Source: Gemmatimonadota bacterium (GTDB lineage Bacteria > Gemmatimonadota > Gemmatimonadetes > Gemmatimonadales > GWC2-71-9). Taken from it: 64,000 bases of DNA. The translations under genes were made by a program, and so were the position numbers. The notes beneath the pieces were generated by a model. It saw only the letters and a list, made by a program, of their open reading frames with translations, searched no databases and was not told the DNA's origin. Below, piece after piece: positions 25,306 to 33,583 of this stretch (position 1 is the first letter of the stretch; each line of letters opens with the position of its first letter). The stretch spans positions 1-64,000 of the forward strand of contig JAPULZ010000079.1 of NCBI GenBank assembly GCA_027294455.1. Reading direction: 5' to 3'.

Positions 25306-26850
25306 GTGACCGGCAACCACGAGACGTTCTCTTCCCGGTGGGTCATGATCCTCGCCATGCTAGGCATGGCGGTCGGTACGGGCAACATCTGGCGGTTCCC
25401 GCGCATTGCCGCGCAGAACGGTGGCGGGGAATTCCTCATTGCGTGGGTCGTGTTCTTGTTCATGTGGTCGATTCCCTTGATCCTGGTCGAATTCGGAATG
25501 GGTCGGAAAACTCGGTCGGGCCCGGTCAGCGCGTTCATGCAGATGATGGGTCCGAAGTGGGCGTGGATGGGCGCCTTCGTTGCGTTCGTTGCCGTGGCCA
25601 TCATGTTCTACTACTCGGTGGTGGCCGGATGGACCCTCCGGTACGTCTTCGCCTCCGCGACGGGCCAGGTTCCGGGTGCGTCGCCGGGCGAGTTCTGGAA
25701 TTCCTACATTGCATCGCCCTGGCCGGTGGTCACGCACGGCCTCGCCATGGGGCTCGGTGTGCTCGTCGTGTCTCGGGGCGTCAGGGCCATCGGGAACGTC
25801 GCCAAGGTGTTGATGCCGTCCCTGCTGGTCCTGATCGTGGTGCTCGCCATCCGTGCCGTGACCTTGCCGGGCGCGTCCGACGGACTGGCCTACCTCTTCA
25901 GCGTCGATTGGGCCGCGCTCGGCAACCCGCGCTTGTGGGTCGAGGCCCTCACGCAGAACGCGTGGGATACCGGGGCCGGTTGGGGGTTGGTGCTGTGTTA
26001 CGCGGCGTACCTGCGGGAACGGGAAGACACCGCCCTCAACGCGTTCATCCTGCCGGTGGCCAACAACACGATTTCGTTGTTGGCCGGTATCATGGTGATG
26101 TGTACCGTGTTCTCCGTGGTGCCCCAGCTGATTTCCAGCTTTGCCACGAACCCGGATGCCCTGGCCGCATATCCCGCACTCCATGCGGCCGTCGAGGCGG
26201 GAGAGCAGCTCTCTCCCGAACTGATGCAGAGCACGATCTTCGGGGCCGGGAACGAGGGATTGACCTTCATCTGGATGCCGCAGCTCTTTGCGACGCTTCC
26301 GCTGGGGCGCATCCTGATGGTGCTGTTCTTCGTCGCGTTGGCCTTCGCGGCGTTCACGAGCCTCATGGCCATGATCGAGTTGGGCACGCGGGTGCTGGTC
26401 GATGCCGGTGTGGATCGCGCGAAGGCCGTTCGCATCGTGGGCGGGGCCGGTTTCCTGCTCGGGTTGCCGTCGGCGTTGTTCAATCGCTTCCTGCAGAACC
26501 AGGACTGGGTGTGGGCGGTGGCGTTGATGGTGTCGGGACTCTTCTTCGCGATCGCCGTCATCACCTCAGGCGTCCGGCGGTTCCGTGAAGAGCAGCTCAA
26601 CCACGAAGACTCGGACATCCGGGTGGGGCGTTGGTGGGATGTCGTCGTGTCCGTGCTCATTCCACTGCAGGCCGTCGTCTTGATGGTTTGGCTCCTGGTC
26701 GATTCAGCGAAAGCGTCGGACGACTGGTTGGATCCGATCAGCACGTACAACGTGGGCACGGTGCTGGTGCAGTTCGCCGTCGTATTTGCGGCCTTGCTCG
26801 CGCTGAACCGATGGATTGCTTCTCGCACGGCTTCCAGCGAGCTTCCGTAG
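25306..26850 (+). CDS. Sodium-dependent transporter, SNF (LeuT) family
   Basis: A 514-residue membrane protein with a GTG start and about twelve hydrophobic segments. The first segment has MLGMAVGTGNIWRFPRIAAQNGGGEFL, the unwound helix 1 that holds sodium and substrate in LeuT. Helix 6 to 8 signatures such as FTSLMAMIELGTRVLVDAG are also present. The family takes up amino acids or related amines with Na+; the substrate here is unknown. A small gene overlaps its stop. Confidence 0.93.
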   Translation: MTGNHETFSSRWVMILAMLGMAVGTGNIWRFPRIAAQNGGGEFLIAWVVFLFMWSIPLILVEFGMGRKTRSGPVSAFMQMMGPKWAWMGAFVAFVAVAIMFYYSVVAGWTLRYVFASATGQVPGASPGEFWNSYIASPWPVVTHGLAMGLGVLVVSRGVRAIGNVAKVLMPSLLVLIVVLAIRAVTLPGASDGLAYLFSVDWAALGNPRLWVEALTQNAWDTGAGWGLVLCYAAYLREREDTALNAFILPVANNTISLLAGIMVMCTVFSVVPQLISSFATNPDALAAYPALHAAVEAGEQLSPELMQSTIFGAGNEGLTFIWMPQLFATLPLGRILMVLFFVALAFAAFTSLMAMIELGTRVLVDAGVDRAKAVRIVGGAGFLLGLPSALFNRFLQNQDWVWAVALMVSGLFFAIAVITSGVRRFREEQLNHEDSDIRVGRWWDVVVSVLIPLQAVVLMVWLLVDSAKASDDWLDPISTYNVGTVLVQFAVVFAALLALNRWIASRTASSELP

Positions 26851-26861
26851 TGGTTCACGAA

Positions 26862-27122
26862 ATGCTGACTACGCTCTCGGGGGACGAGGTGATTGCCCGG
26901 GCCAAGGTATTCTTTGCTGAGCGCAATCCGCTCAGCAGCGCGTTTCTCGAGCATGAAGGTCCCACGCACGCGACGTTTCGCGGCCAGGGCGGTGAAGAAA
27001 TCGCCATGGCCGTCGTCGCGGCTGACGGGGCCACGCGGGTTCGTGCGTCCACGTTGCTCTTGGATCAGGCGATCGGCCGGTTCTTCTCCACGCTGCCCTG
27101 CGCCGACGGGGTCTTGTCATGA
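26862..27122 (+). CDS. Small conserved-looking protein of unknown function
   Basis: An 86-residue soluble protein. No family is recognised. The N-terminal half is helical (LSGDEVIARAKVFFAERN) and the rest reads as beta strands (ATFRGQGGEEIAMAVVAADG, then TRVRASTLLLDQAIGRFF). An alternative GTG at 26850 overlaps the transporter stop. Its own stop overlaps the next gene by 4 bases, so it is translated with the ubiquitin-like protein and may work with it. Codon use is like its neighbours. Confidence 0.75.
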   Translation: MLTTLSGDEVIARAKVFFAERNPLSSAFLEHEGPTHATFRGQGGEEIAMAVVAADGATRVRASTLLLDQAIGRFFSTLPCADGVLS

Positions 27123-27394
27123 CGACGCGCGCCGGTGCCCGGATGACGGTCCGGGTCTGGAACACCGAGGTCTGGGACGTCGTCGATGTTCCGGCCACGC
27201 CCGACAGCACGTTCGCCGACGTGAAAGCCTCCTGTTTGACGGAGGCGTTGGGGCGGCCGGTGGACCCCGCCGGCTACGAGCTCAAATACCGCGGAGCGCT
27301 CGTGCTAGACGAAACGCAAACCCTCGCGGCGCTCGACGTGCCCGACGGTGCCCCGATGGTCGTGGAGCCGGCACGACGCCGACCGGTGCGATAG
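27119..27394 (+). CDS. Ubiquitin-like beta-grasp protein (candidate)
   Basis: A 91-residue protein that fits a ubiquitin-like fold: a first strand MTVRVWNTEVWDVVDV, a helix with TFADVKASCLTEALG, then YELKYRGALVLDETQTLAALDVPDGAPMVVEP in pieces, which parallels the ubiquitin pattern of strand, turn and the LIFAGKQLEDGRTLSDYNI region. It ends RRRPVR, so there is no terminal Gly-Gly for conjugation, like the YukD/EsaB class. No E1, E2 or JAMM gene is in the window. The fold call is by eye. M9 is an alternative start. Confidence 0.7.
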   Translation: MTTRAGARMTVRVWNTEVWDVVDVPATPDSTFADVKASCLTEALGRPVDPAGYELKYRGALVLDETQTLAALDVPDGAPMVVEPARRRPVR

Positions 27395-27457
27395 GACAGT
27401 ACCATTTCCGATCACGATCCCTCCAACAGAGATTGGATCGCCGAAACGCAGGCCAGT

Positions 27458-27721
27458 GTGGCCCGGCGCCGGCGGCCTGGCCGGGTGGTGACCATCCTCG
27501 CGGTGGGTTTCTTGGCGCTCGATGGTGTCCTCCTCATCATGGCCGGATTGTGGTCGGGGCGATCGGGATTGTTGTTGTGGGGGTTGGGCTTCGCGCTGGG
27601 CGCGGTTGCCGTCTGGTTCTATTGGCGGCGTTACCTTCGTGGTCTTCGGGAACTACACGAGGGCCTCGAGGCGCGTTTCCGGGAGCTCCAGGAGTTGATG
27701 GGGGATTCCCCTAAGGAATAA
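27458..27721 (+). CDS. Small single-membrane-segment protein
   Basis: With the GTG at 27458 it is 87 residues: a basic start (ARRRRPGR), hydrophobic stretches at about 10-30 and 35-55 (two closely spaced segments), then a charged helix YLRGLRELHEGLEARFRELQ likely to form a coiled coil. The frame stays open upstream to the stop of the ubiquitin-like gene, and an ATT at 27404, about 8 bases after AGGA, would give the extra sequence ISDHDPSNRDWIAETQAS. That stretch looks protein-like, so the true start may be the rare ATT. Function unknown. Confidence 0.7.
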   Translation: MARRRRPGRVVTILAVGFLALDGVLLIMAGLWSGRSGLLLWGLGFALGAVAVWFYWRRYLRGLRELHEGLEARFRELQELMGDSPKE

Positions 27722-27753
27722 GCCCAGCGTCCGACCCCAGCATCTGGATTGTC

Positions 27754-28656
27754 ATGTCCGTACACGTCATTTGGCACCCGTCCTCGCTGCGACACGACCC
27801 CGGTCGCGGTCATCCGGAGTCGCCGGCCAGGATCCAGGCGATTCTCGACGAGCTCCGGGGATCCCAGTACGGCGACATCGTCGAGTGGTCAGAAGCTCCT
27901 GCGGCAACCCCGGAACAGCTCCAGCGCGTGCATCCGCCGGATTATCTCGAGCGCCTCGAAGCCATGGCCGGGCGTGGGGGTGGCATGGTGGACGGGGACA
28001 CGTTCTTGAGCGCCGACAGCTATGAAGCGGCGGTGCGGGCGGCCGGGGCGGCCGCGATGATGGTGAGGCACGCCCTCGCCGGCCAGCCCGCCTTTGCCGC
28101 GGTGCGGCCGCCCGGCCATCACGCCACGGCAGAGGTGGCCATGGGCTTCTGCCTCATCAACAACGTGGTGGTGGCGGCCCGCTCGGCGCTGGTCGATCAC
28201 GGGTTGGAGCGGGTTCTCATCATCGATTGGGACGTGCACCACGGCAACGGGACGCAGGCCCTCGTGCAAGACGACCCCAGGATTCGGTTCATCTCCTTGC
28301 ACCAGCATCCGCTGTATCCGGGGACCGGGAGGCCTGAGGAGCGAGGCGTGGGCAACGTGTTCAACGTTCCCCGGCCTCCCGGTCTCCCGCGGGCGACCTA
28401 TCTCGCGGATCTCAACACGGCGGTGGACGAGGCGACGAGCGGCTGGGAACCGGAACTGGTCCTGGTCTCCGCGGGATTCGATGCGATGGCCGGCGATCCC
28501 CTGGCGGGATTCACCCTGGAGCCCCTCGACTACGCGACCTGGATTCACGATTGGAAGCGGTTGGGGACACCCCTGGGTGCGGTGCTGGAGGGCGGCTACG
28601 TGCCGGAGCGCATCCGCTTGGCGGCAGGCGAGATGGTTCGCGCGTTGGCCGCGTAG
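27754..28656 (+). CDS. Histone deacetylase family (class II HDAC-like) deacetylase
   Basis: A 300-residue zinc amidohydrolase of the HDAC/acetylpolyamine amidohydrolase/AcuC superfamily. The catalytic signatures are RPPGHHATAEVAMGFC (His pair), DWDVHHGNGTQ (zinc Asp and His) and SAGFDAMAGDPL (second Asp). Bacterial members remove acetyl groups from proteins or polyamines. A polyamine pathway (arginine decarboxylase, agmatinase) is encoded about 3.4 kb downstream on the same strand, which makes acetylpolyamine a reasonable but untested substrate. Confidence 0.93.
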   Translation: MSVHVIWHPSSLRHDPGRGHPESPARIQAILDELRGSQYGDIVEWSEAPAATPEQLQRVHPPDYLERLEAMAGRGGGMVDGDTFLSADSYEAAVRAAGAAAMMVRHALAGQPAFAAVRPPGHHATAEVAMGFCLINNVVVAARSALVDHGLERVLIIDWDVHHGNGTQALVQDDPRIRFISLHQHPLYPGTGRPEERGVGNVFNVPRPPGLPRATYLADLNTAVDEATSGWEPELVLVSAGFDAMAGDPLAGFTLEPLDYATWIHDWKRLGTPLGAVLEGGYVPERIRLAAGEMVRALAA

Positions 28657-28668
28657 GCCGGGGACCCG

Positions 28669-31086
28669 GTGAGCCTGCCCACCACCTGCTCGGTCATCCT
28701 CCCGATCCCGGTCGACACGCCGTACCGCTACGGCATTCCCACCGCCCTGGCCGACCGGGTGGTACCGGGGGCGCGGGTGGTGGTACCGATCCGGTCCCGG
28801 GAGATGGTGGGGATCGTGCTCGACGTCGGTGAAGAATCGACGGACGGGCTTCGTCCCGTGCTCCTCGCGCCTGACCCCGCACCCATGGTACCGGCCAACC
28901 TCCTGACGTTGGGGGCTTGGGTCGCGCGCCATTATGCCGCGCCGCCGGGGCTCACCCTCAAAGCCATGCTCCCCGGCACGTTGTGGGGCACGTCCAAACT
29001 CCTGGCGACGACACGTGATCGATCGGCTGCGCCCGGCGGGGTCGGTACCAGGCTCATGGACGAGCTCGACCGGGCGGGCGGGCGGGCGACCGCAGGCGCG
29101 CTGGCGCGCTGCCTCAAGCGTCCCGTGTGGGAGACGTTGCAGCGCCTGTCTCGGGTCGGGGCCATCGAGCTGACCACGGTGGCGCCGCAGTTGGGTCCCG
29201 GGCCGGGCGTCGAGACGGTGGTCGTGTTGTCCCGACGGCTGCCGTCGCTCCTCGAGCGCGATCAGGTGTTCGGTCGGGCGGCGCGGCAGCGGCAGGCCTA
29301 TGACACCATCGATGCGTTGGGCGGTGAAGCGTCGGTGAGCCGCGTGACCGGCGAGCTCGGATTCTCTCGCGCCGTGATTCGCGGGTTGGTCGAGCGGGGC
29401 GTGGCCCGGATCGAAGAGCGGGAGCACTTGCGCGACCCGTTCGATGGGGTGGCGTCGCCGCCGCCGGCCACGCCGAGCGACGACCAGCGCCGGGCCATTC
29501 AGGCGATCCTCGAACTGCCGCCGGGGGGCGCGGCCATGCTCTTCGGGGTGACGGGAAGCGGCAAGACCTTGGTGTATCTCGAGGCGATGCGGGCCGAGGT
29601 GAGTCGGGGGCGTGGCGCGATCGTCCTGGTCCCGGAGATCGCGCTGACACCACAAACCATCGCGCGCGTGCGCGGCGTGTTCGGCGACGCGGTCGCCGTG
29701 CTCCACAGCGCGCTCTCCGACGGGGAGCGCGCCGATGCATGGCGCGCTCTGGTCACCGGCAAGCGGCGGGTTGTGGTGGGAGCCCGCTCGGCCGTGTTCG
29801 CGCCGGTACAAGACCTCTCGATAATCGTCGTCGACGAGGAGCACGATTCGAGTTACAAGAACGGCGAGTTTCCCAGATACCACGCTCGCGACGTGGCCAT
29901 GTGCCGGGCCCGGCTGGAGGGGGCGCGCCTGGTGCTGGGAAGCGCGACGCCGTCGCTGGAGACCTGGGCCGCCCGTGAGCGGATTCGGGTGGTGTCTCTC
30001 CCGCGGCGGGTTGCCGCCCAACCGCTTCCCCCGGTCGCCTTGGTGGACATGCGCACCGCCGCACGCGTCGCCGATAGCGGTGCGGTGCCGTGGTCGGAGA
30101 CCCTCGACGGGGCGGTGCGCGACCGCCTCGCGCGACACGAGCAGATCATTCTGCTGCTGAACCGCAGAGGCTTCGCGCATTTCCTGCAGTGCGTGGCGTG
30201 CGGCGACGTGCTGGAGTGCCCTTCGTGCAGCGTGGCCCTCACGGTGCATCGCACGCCCGCCGGGCTGCGCTGTCACTACTGCGGGTTCAGCCGGGGCTTT
30301 CCGCCACGCTGCGAAGTCTGTGGTGGAGAGACGCAGCGGACGCGGGGCGCCGGCACGCAGCTGCTGGAGCGTTGGCTCGCCGAGCGTTTTCCCGACGCGC
30401 GCCTCGCGCGCATGGACGCGGATACGACGGCGACCAAGTGGTCGCATCGCCGGATTCTGGATGCCTTTGCCCGTCACGAGATCGATCTGTTGTTCGGCAC
30501 TCAGATGATTGCCAAGGGACTCGACTTTCCGGGCGTGACCCTGGTCGGCGTCGTGGACGCCGACACCGGATTGTATCTGGCCGATTTCCGGGCGGCGGAA
30601 CGCACCTTTCAGCTCATTGCCCAGGTCGCCGGTCGCGCCGGGCGCGGTCCCGCTGGCGGCGAGGTGTTGGTGCAGACGCGGGTGCCCACCCACTACGCCC
30701 TGACCGCCGCGGCGCGACACGACTACGAGGGGTTCGCCAAGCAGGAGCTGGCGGAGCGGCGCTCCCCGCCCTATCCGCCGTATCACGCCCTGATCAACGT
30801 CGTGGTGAGCGGCACGTCCGAGAACCGCGTGGCCGGCGCGGCGGGCCAGGTCGCCGACTGGTTACGCGCCCTGGTCGCGGAAACCGCACCCGCCGCGGAC
30901 GTGGTAGGGCCCGCCCCGGCACCGCTGGCCAGGATCAAGGGGCGCTGGCGGTGGCACATGATCCTGCGGTGCGAAGACCGCCGCCTCTTGGGCCGGCTCC
31001 TTCGATACGCGTCACGCCGTGCCCCCCACACCACCCGCGGCCCAATCCGCGTCATCTTCGACCGGGATCCCGTCTCCCTGTTGTAG
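28669..31086 (+). CDS. priA: Primosomal replication restart helicase PriA
   Basis: An 805-residue superfamily 2 helicase that reloads the replisome at stalled forks. GTG start. The N-terminal DNA-binding domain (residues 1-100) precedes a winged helix. Walker A is GVTGSGKTLVYL (about 296) and Walker B is VVDEEHDSSYK (about 388). The zinc-binding insertion has paired cysteines in CVACGDVLECPSCSVAL and CHYCGFSRGFPPRCEVCGG. Motif V/VI contains GTQMIAKGLDFPGVTLVG and QVAGRAGR. All key elements are intact. Confidence 0.97.
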   Translation: MSLPTTCSVILPIPVDTPYRYGIPTALADRVVPGARVVVPIRSREMVGIVLDVGEESTDGLRPVLLAPDPAPMVPANLLTLGAWVARHYAAPPGLTLKAMLPGTLWGTSKLLATTRDRSAAPGGVGTRLMDELDRAGGRATAGALARCLKRPVWETLQRLSRVGAIELTTVAPQLGPGPGVETVVVLSRRLPSLLERDQVFGRAARQRQAYDTIDALGGEASVSRVTGELGFSRAVIRGLVERGVARIEEREHLRDPFDGVASPPPATPSDDQRRAIQAILELPPGGAAMLFGVTGSGKTLVYLEAMRAEVSRGRGAIVLVPEIALTPQTIARVRGVFGDAVAVLHSALSDGERADAWRALVTGKRRVVVGARSAVFAPVQDLSIIVVDEEHDSSYKNGEFPRYHARDVAMCRARLEGARLVLGSATPSLETWAARERIRVVSLPRRVAAQPLPPVALVDMRTAARVADSGAVPWSETLDGAVRDRLARHEQIILLLNRRGFAHFLQCVACGDVLECPSCSVALTVHRTPAGLRCHYCGFSRGFPPRCEVCGGETQRTRGAGTQLLERWLAERFPDARLARMDADTTATKWSHRRILDAFARHEIDLLFGTQMIAKGLDFPGVTLVGVVDADTGLYLADFRAAERTFQLIAQVAGRAGRGPAGGEVLVQTRVPTHYALTAAARHDYEGFAKQELAERRSPPYPPYHALINVVVSGTSENRVAGAAGQVADWLRALVAETAPAADVVGPAPAPLARIKGRWRWHMILRCEDRRLLGRLLRYASRRAPHTTRGPIRVIFDRDPVSLL

Positions 31087-31111
31087 GACGCGCTCGACTC
31101 CGGGCAGCGGG

Positions 31112-31140
31112 TTGAAACTGGTTCTCATCCCCGATAACTT
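31112..31140 (+). promoter_or_regulatory. Promoter candidate before the unknown/fur/polyamine operon
   Basis: TTGAAA (31112-31117), 17 bases, TAACTT (31135-31140). A start seven bases downstream falls near 31147, five bases before the ATG at 31152. With no ribosome binding site visible, the first mRNA may be leaderless or nearly so. Confidence 0.45.
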
Positions 31141-31151
31141 CCGGCCGCGCC

Positions 31152-31571
31152 ATGACTTCACCGCAACCGATCCTTGCCGGGGCATCCACCCCCGTCCCCG
31201 GACTGGGGGTGGGGTGGTCGAAGGTCGCGGATGCGGTCGGGAAGCAGGTGACACCGGACGACATCGCCCGGATCTGGATTTTCCCGCCCATGCGTCGCGA
31301 CGGCCGGGAATGGGGAACCGCCGTGGTGGCGACCAATGCCGACGAGGATCGATTCACGGTGTTCACGGCGAAGTACATGCTCATCACGCGGGGGCGGCAA
31401 CGGGGGCAGTGGAAGGTGGAAATTGTGGAAGTTGGTGCCGGGCCGGTCGAGGTCGTGCAGGACGTGGTGCGCGGCGTGCAGACCCGCGCAGGGGAGGGAG
31501 AACCGCCCATCGAGATCGCTCCGAAACTCTGGTTCTCACCCGCCGATGACGAGCCCGCCGCCGAAGCTTGA
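31152..31571 (+). CDS. Unknown protein upstream of fur
   Basis: A 139-residue soluble protein that I do not recognise. It reads as alternating strands and loops: GWSKVADAVGKQVTPDDIARIWIFPP, then WGTAVVATNADEDRFTVFTAKYM, and VEIVEVGAGPVEVVQDVV. The C-terminus is acidic (PADDEPAAEA). It overlaps the start of the Fur-family gene by 26 bases, so both must be translated from one message. There are no membrane segments or cysteines suggestive of metal binding. Confidence 0.78.
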   Translation: MTSPQPILAGASTPVPGLGVGWSKVADAVGKQVTPDDIARIWIFPPMRRDGREWGTAVVATNADEDRFTVFTAKYMLITRGRQRGQWKVEIVEVGAGPVEVVQDVVRGVQTRAGEGEPPIEIAPKLWFSPADDEPAAEA

Positions 31572-32055
31572 CGGCAAGGAACTTCTGGATCGGTTTCGCA
31601 AGTACATGCGAGATCGGAATCTGCCATTGACCCAGCAGAGGCAGGCTGTCGCGTCGGTCCTGTTTTTTTCCGACGAACATCTCTCGGCGGAGGATATCGA
31701 GTCGGCCTTGCGCGACGACGGCATCCGCGTGGGTAAGGCCACCATCTACCGCACGCTCGACCTGCTGGTACGCGCTGCGTTGATCTCGGAGCATGACTTC
31801 GGCGACGGGTTCAAGCGGTACGAACCGCGCGGCGTCACGAGCCACCACGAGCACCTCATTTGTCTCGAGTGTGGCAAGGTCGTGGAGTTTTCCTCCGAGC
31901 GTATCGAACGCATGAATGCGCTCATCGCCGATGAACACGGTTTCCGACATCATCATCACCGCCTGGCGATCTACGGGGTGTGCCACGAATGTCAGGACAA
32001 CGCCGCCGTCACCCTCGAAGCCGGCTCGGGACGGCGGGGAGTGAAACACGAGTGA
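31546..32055 (+). CDS. Fur-family metalloregulator
   Basis: A 169-residue DNA-binding repressor of the Fur/PerR/Zur family. The winged helix has LTQQRQAVASVLFFSDEHLSAEDIE and the recognition helix VGKATIYRTLDLL. Metal ligands are visible: SHHEHLICLECGKVVEF, and GFRHHHHRLAIYGVCHECQ with the two CxxC pairs that hold structural zinc. Whether it senses iron, zinc or peroxide cannot be settled by eye. It lies between an unknown gene and arginine decarboxylase, overlapping both, so it may be cotranscribed with polyamine synthesis. Confidence 0.92.
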   Translation: MTSPPPKLDGKELLDRFRKYMRDRNLPLTQQRQAVASVLFFSDEHLSAEDIESALRDDGIRVGKATIYRTLDLLVRAALISEHDFGDGFKRYEPRGVTSHHEHLICLECGKVVEFSSERIERMNALIADEHGFRHHHHRLAIYGVCHECQDNAAVTLEAGSGRRGVKHE

Positions 32056-32612
32056 TCGACTCGCAAGCACTGGTACCGCAACTAGCCTTCTTGACGAAAG
32101 GCATCGGTCGTCACAAGGAACGGCTCACCAGCTATGAGCTCGCACTCCGGAACGCCGAGATCGCGCAATACAACCTCGTAACCGTGAGTTCGATCTTTCC
32201 CGCACACTGCAAGTTGGTTCCGGTCTCTAGAGGCATCCATTCTCTCCGGGCCGGCCAGATCGTGTTTGTGGTGCAGGCCCGGGCGGAAACGAACGAACCG
32301 TCCCGTCGCGCGGTGGCGTCCATTGGGTTGGCCATTCCCAAGGATCCGAGCCACCACGGATACGTTTCCGAGCACCATGCCTTTGGCATGCCCCAGGCCC
32401 AAGCTGGAGACTACGCCGAGGATCTCGCGGCGAGCATGTTGGCCACGGTGCTCGGCGTGCCGTTTGATCCCGACGAGGCGTGGGATGAGAGGCGCGAGCA
32501 GTGGAGACTGTCCGGCGAAATCGTCAAGACGACCAACATCAGTTCCACCGCCATAGCGGCGAACGACGGACGGTGGGTGACTGTCGTCAGCGCGTTGGTT
32601 TTCTGCGGATGA
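32052..32612 (+). CDS. pdaD: Pyruvoyl-dependent arginine decarboxylase
   Basis: A 186-residue proenzyme making agmatine from arginine. The family self-cleaves between two serines to create a pyruvoyl group; the candidate site is VSSIFPAHCKLV at about residues 42-53. Other family traits are the SRGIHSLRAGQIVFVV segment, AIPKDPSHHGYVSEHHA and the GDYAEDLAASML helix. The GTG start overlaps the fur stop (GTGA) and the stop overlaps the agmatinase start (ATGA), so the three are translationally coupled. Confidence 0.93.
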   Translation: MIDSQALVPQLAFLTKGIGRHKERLTSYELALRNAEIAQYNLVTVSSIFPAHCKLVPVSRGIHSLRAGQIVFVVQARAETNEPSRRAVASIGLAIPKDPSHHGYVSEHHAFGMPQAQAGDYAEDLAASMLATVLGVPFDPDEAWDERREQWRLSGEIVKTTNISSTAIAANDGRWVTVVSALVFCG

Positions 32613-33535
32613 ACGAGTTCCGCGAGGCGGCGGCCGGCGTCCCGGGGTCGCTGGCGGAGTTCGTGTGGGGCGCCCCCGGCACGTTTTTGGGGCTTCCTCC
32701 CGAGCACACCGACTTCGAAGAGGCGGGTGTCGTGCTGTTGCCCGTGCCGTATGAGGCGACGGTGTCGTGGATGAGCGGCACCAAGCACGGACCTGGCGCG
32801 ATCATGACGGCGTCACATTACGTCGAGTTGTACGATCACCAGCTCGACCGCGAGCCTTACACGATTGGCATTCATACGCTCCCAGAGTTGCTGTTGACGC
32901 ACGAGGGGCCCGAGCAGGCCTTGAACGAACTGCGCAGGGTGATGGATGTGCTGGTGGCCACCGGCAAGCTTGTCGTGATGGTGGGGGGAGAGCACAGTCT
33001 GTCATCGTCGCCCATTCTCGCCCACGCCGACCACCTCGGCGGCAAGCGCCTGTCGGTCCTGCAACTGGATGCGCACACAGACTTGCGAACCGAGTACGGT
33101 GGCACGCCGTTCTCGCATGCCTGCGTGATGCAACGGGTGCACCAGCGTGTGGACCTCGTCCCGGTCGGGATCCGGTCGCTCACCCGTGAGGAGCGCAGCT
33201 TGATGCGGGAGAAAAACATCCCGGTCATCTTCGCACACGAGCTCGACACCGACGGCTGGATCGACCGGACGTTGGACGCCCTGGGCCCCGAGGTGTACAT
33301 CACATTCGATGTCGACTTCCTGGACCCGAGCGTGATGCCGGCCACGGGCACGCCCGAACCGGGCGGCGGATCGTGGAATCCCACCGTGCGGTTGCTCGAG
33401 CGGGTGTTTCGCGAGCGCCACGTAGTCGGCTGTGACGTGGTCGAGCTGGCGCCGATTCCGGGGATGGTGTCGCCGGACTTTCTTGCCGCGAAGCTCATCT
33501 ACAAAATGATGGGCTTCCATGCGGCTCAGGCCTGA
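32609..33535 (+). CDS. speB: Agmatinase
   Basis: A 308-residue manganese ureohydrolase that converts agmatine to putrescine and urea. Metal ligands are in place: VGGEHSLS, QLDAHTDLR and FDVDFLDPSVMPATGTPEPGG (given in parts). It follows directly from the arginine decarboxylase with a 4-base overlap, so the pair makes a two-step arginine-to-putrescine route. Arginase is a possible alternative reading, but the context and the SHACVMQRV region favour agmatinase. Confidence 0.94.
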   Translation: MNEFREAAAGVPGSLAEFVWGAPGTFLGLPPEHTDFEEAGVVLLPVPYEATVSWMSGTKHGPGAIMTASHYVELYDHQLDREPYTIGIHTLPELLLTHEGPEQALNELRRVMDVLVATGKLVVMVGGEHSLSSSPILAHADHLGGKRLSVLQLDAHTDLRTEYGGTPFSHACVMQRVHQRVDLVPVGIRSLTREERSLMREKNIPVIFAHELDTDGWIDRTLDALGPEVYITFDVDFLDPSVMPATGTPEPGGGSWNPTVRLLERVFRERHVVGCDVVELAPIPGMVSPDFLAAKLIYKMMGFHAAQA

Positions 33536-33583
33536 GCAAGCCGTCGGGAACCTGCTGACGGTGCAGGGTGTTGGGTGGATGCT

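Noticed and set aside
27889..30786. A 965-codon open frame on the minus strand opposite the HDAC-family gene and priA.
   Set aside because: It is the mirror of two well-supported genes in GC-rich DNA. Its translation is low in hydrophobic structure and rich in Arg, Gly, His and Pro, with no family features.
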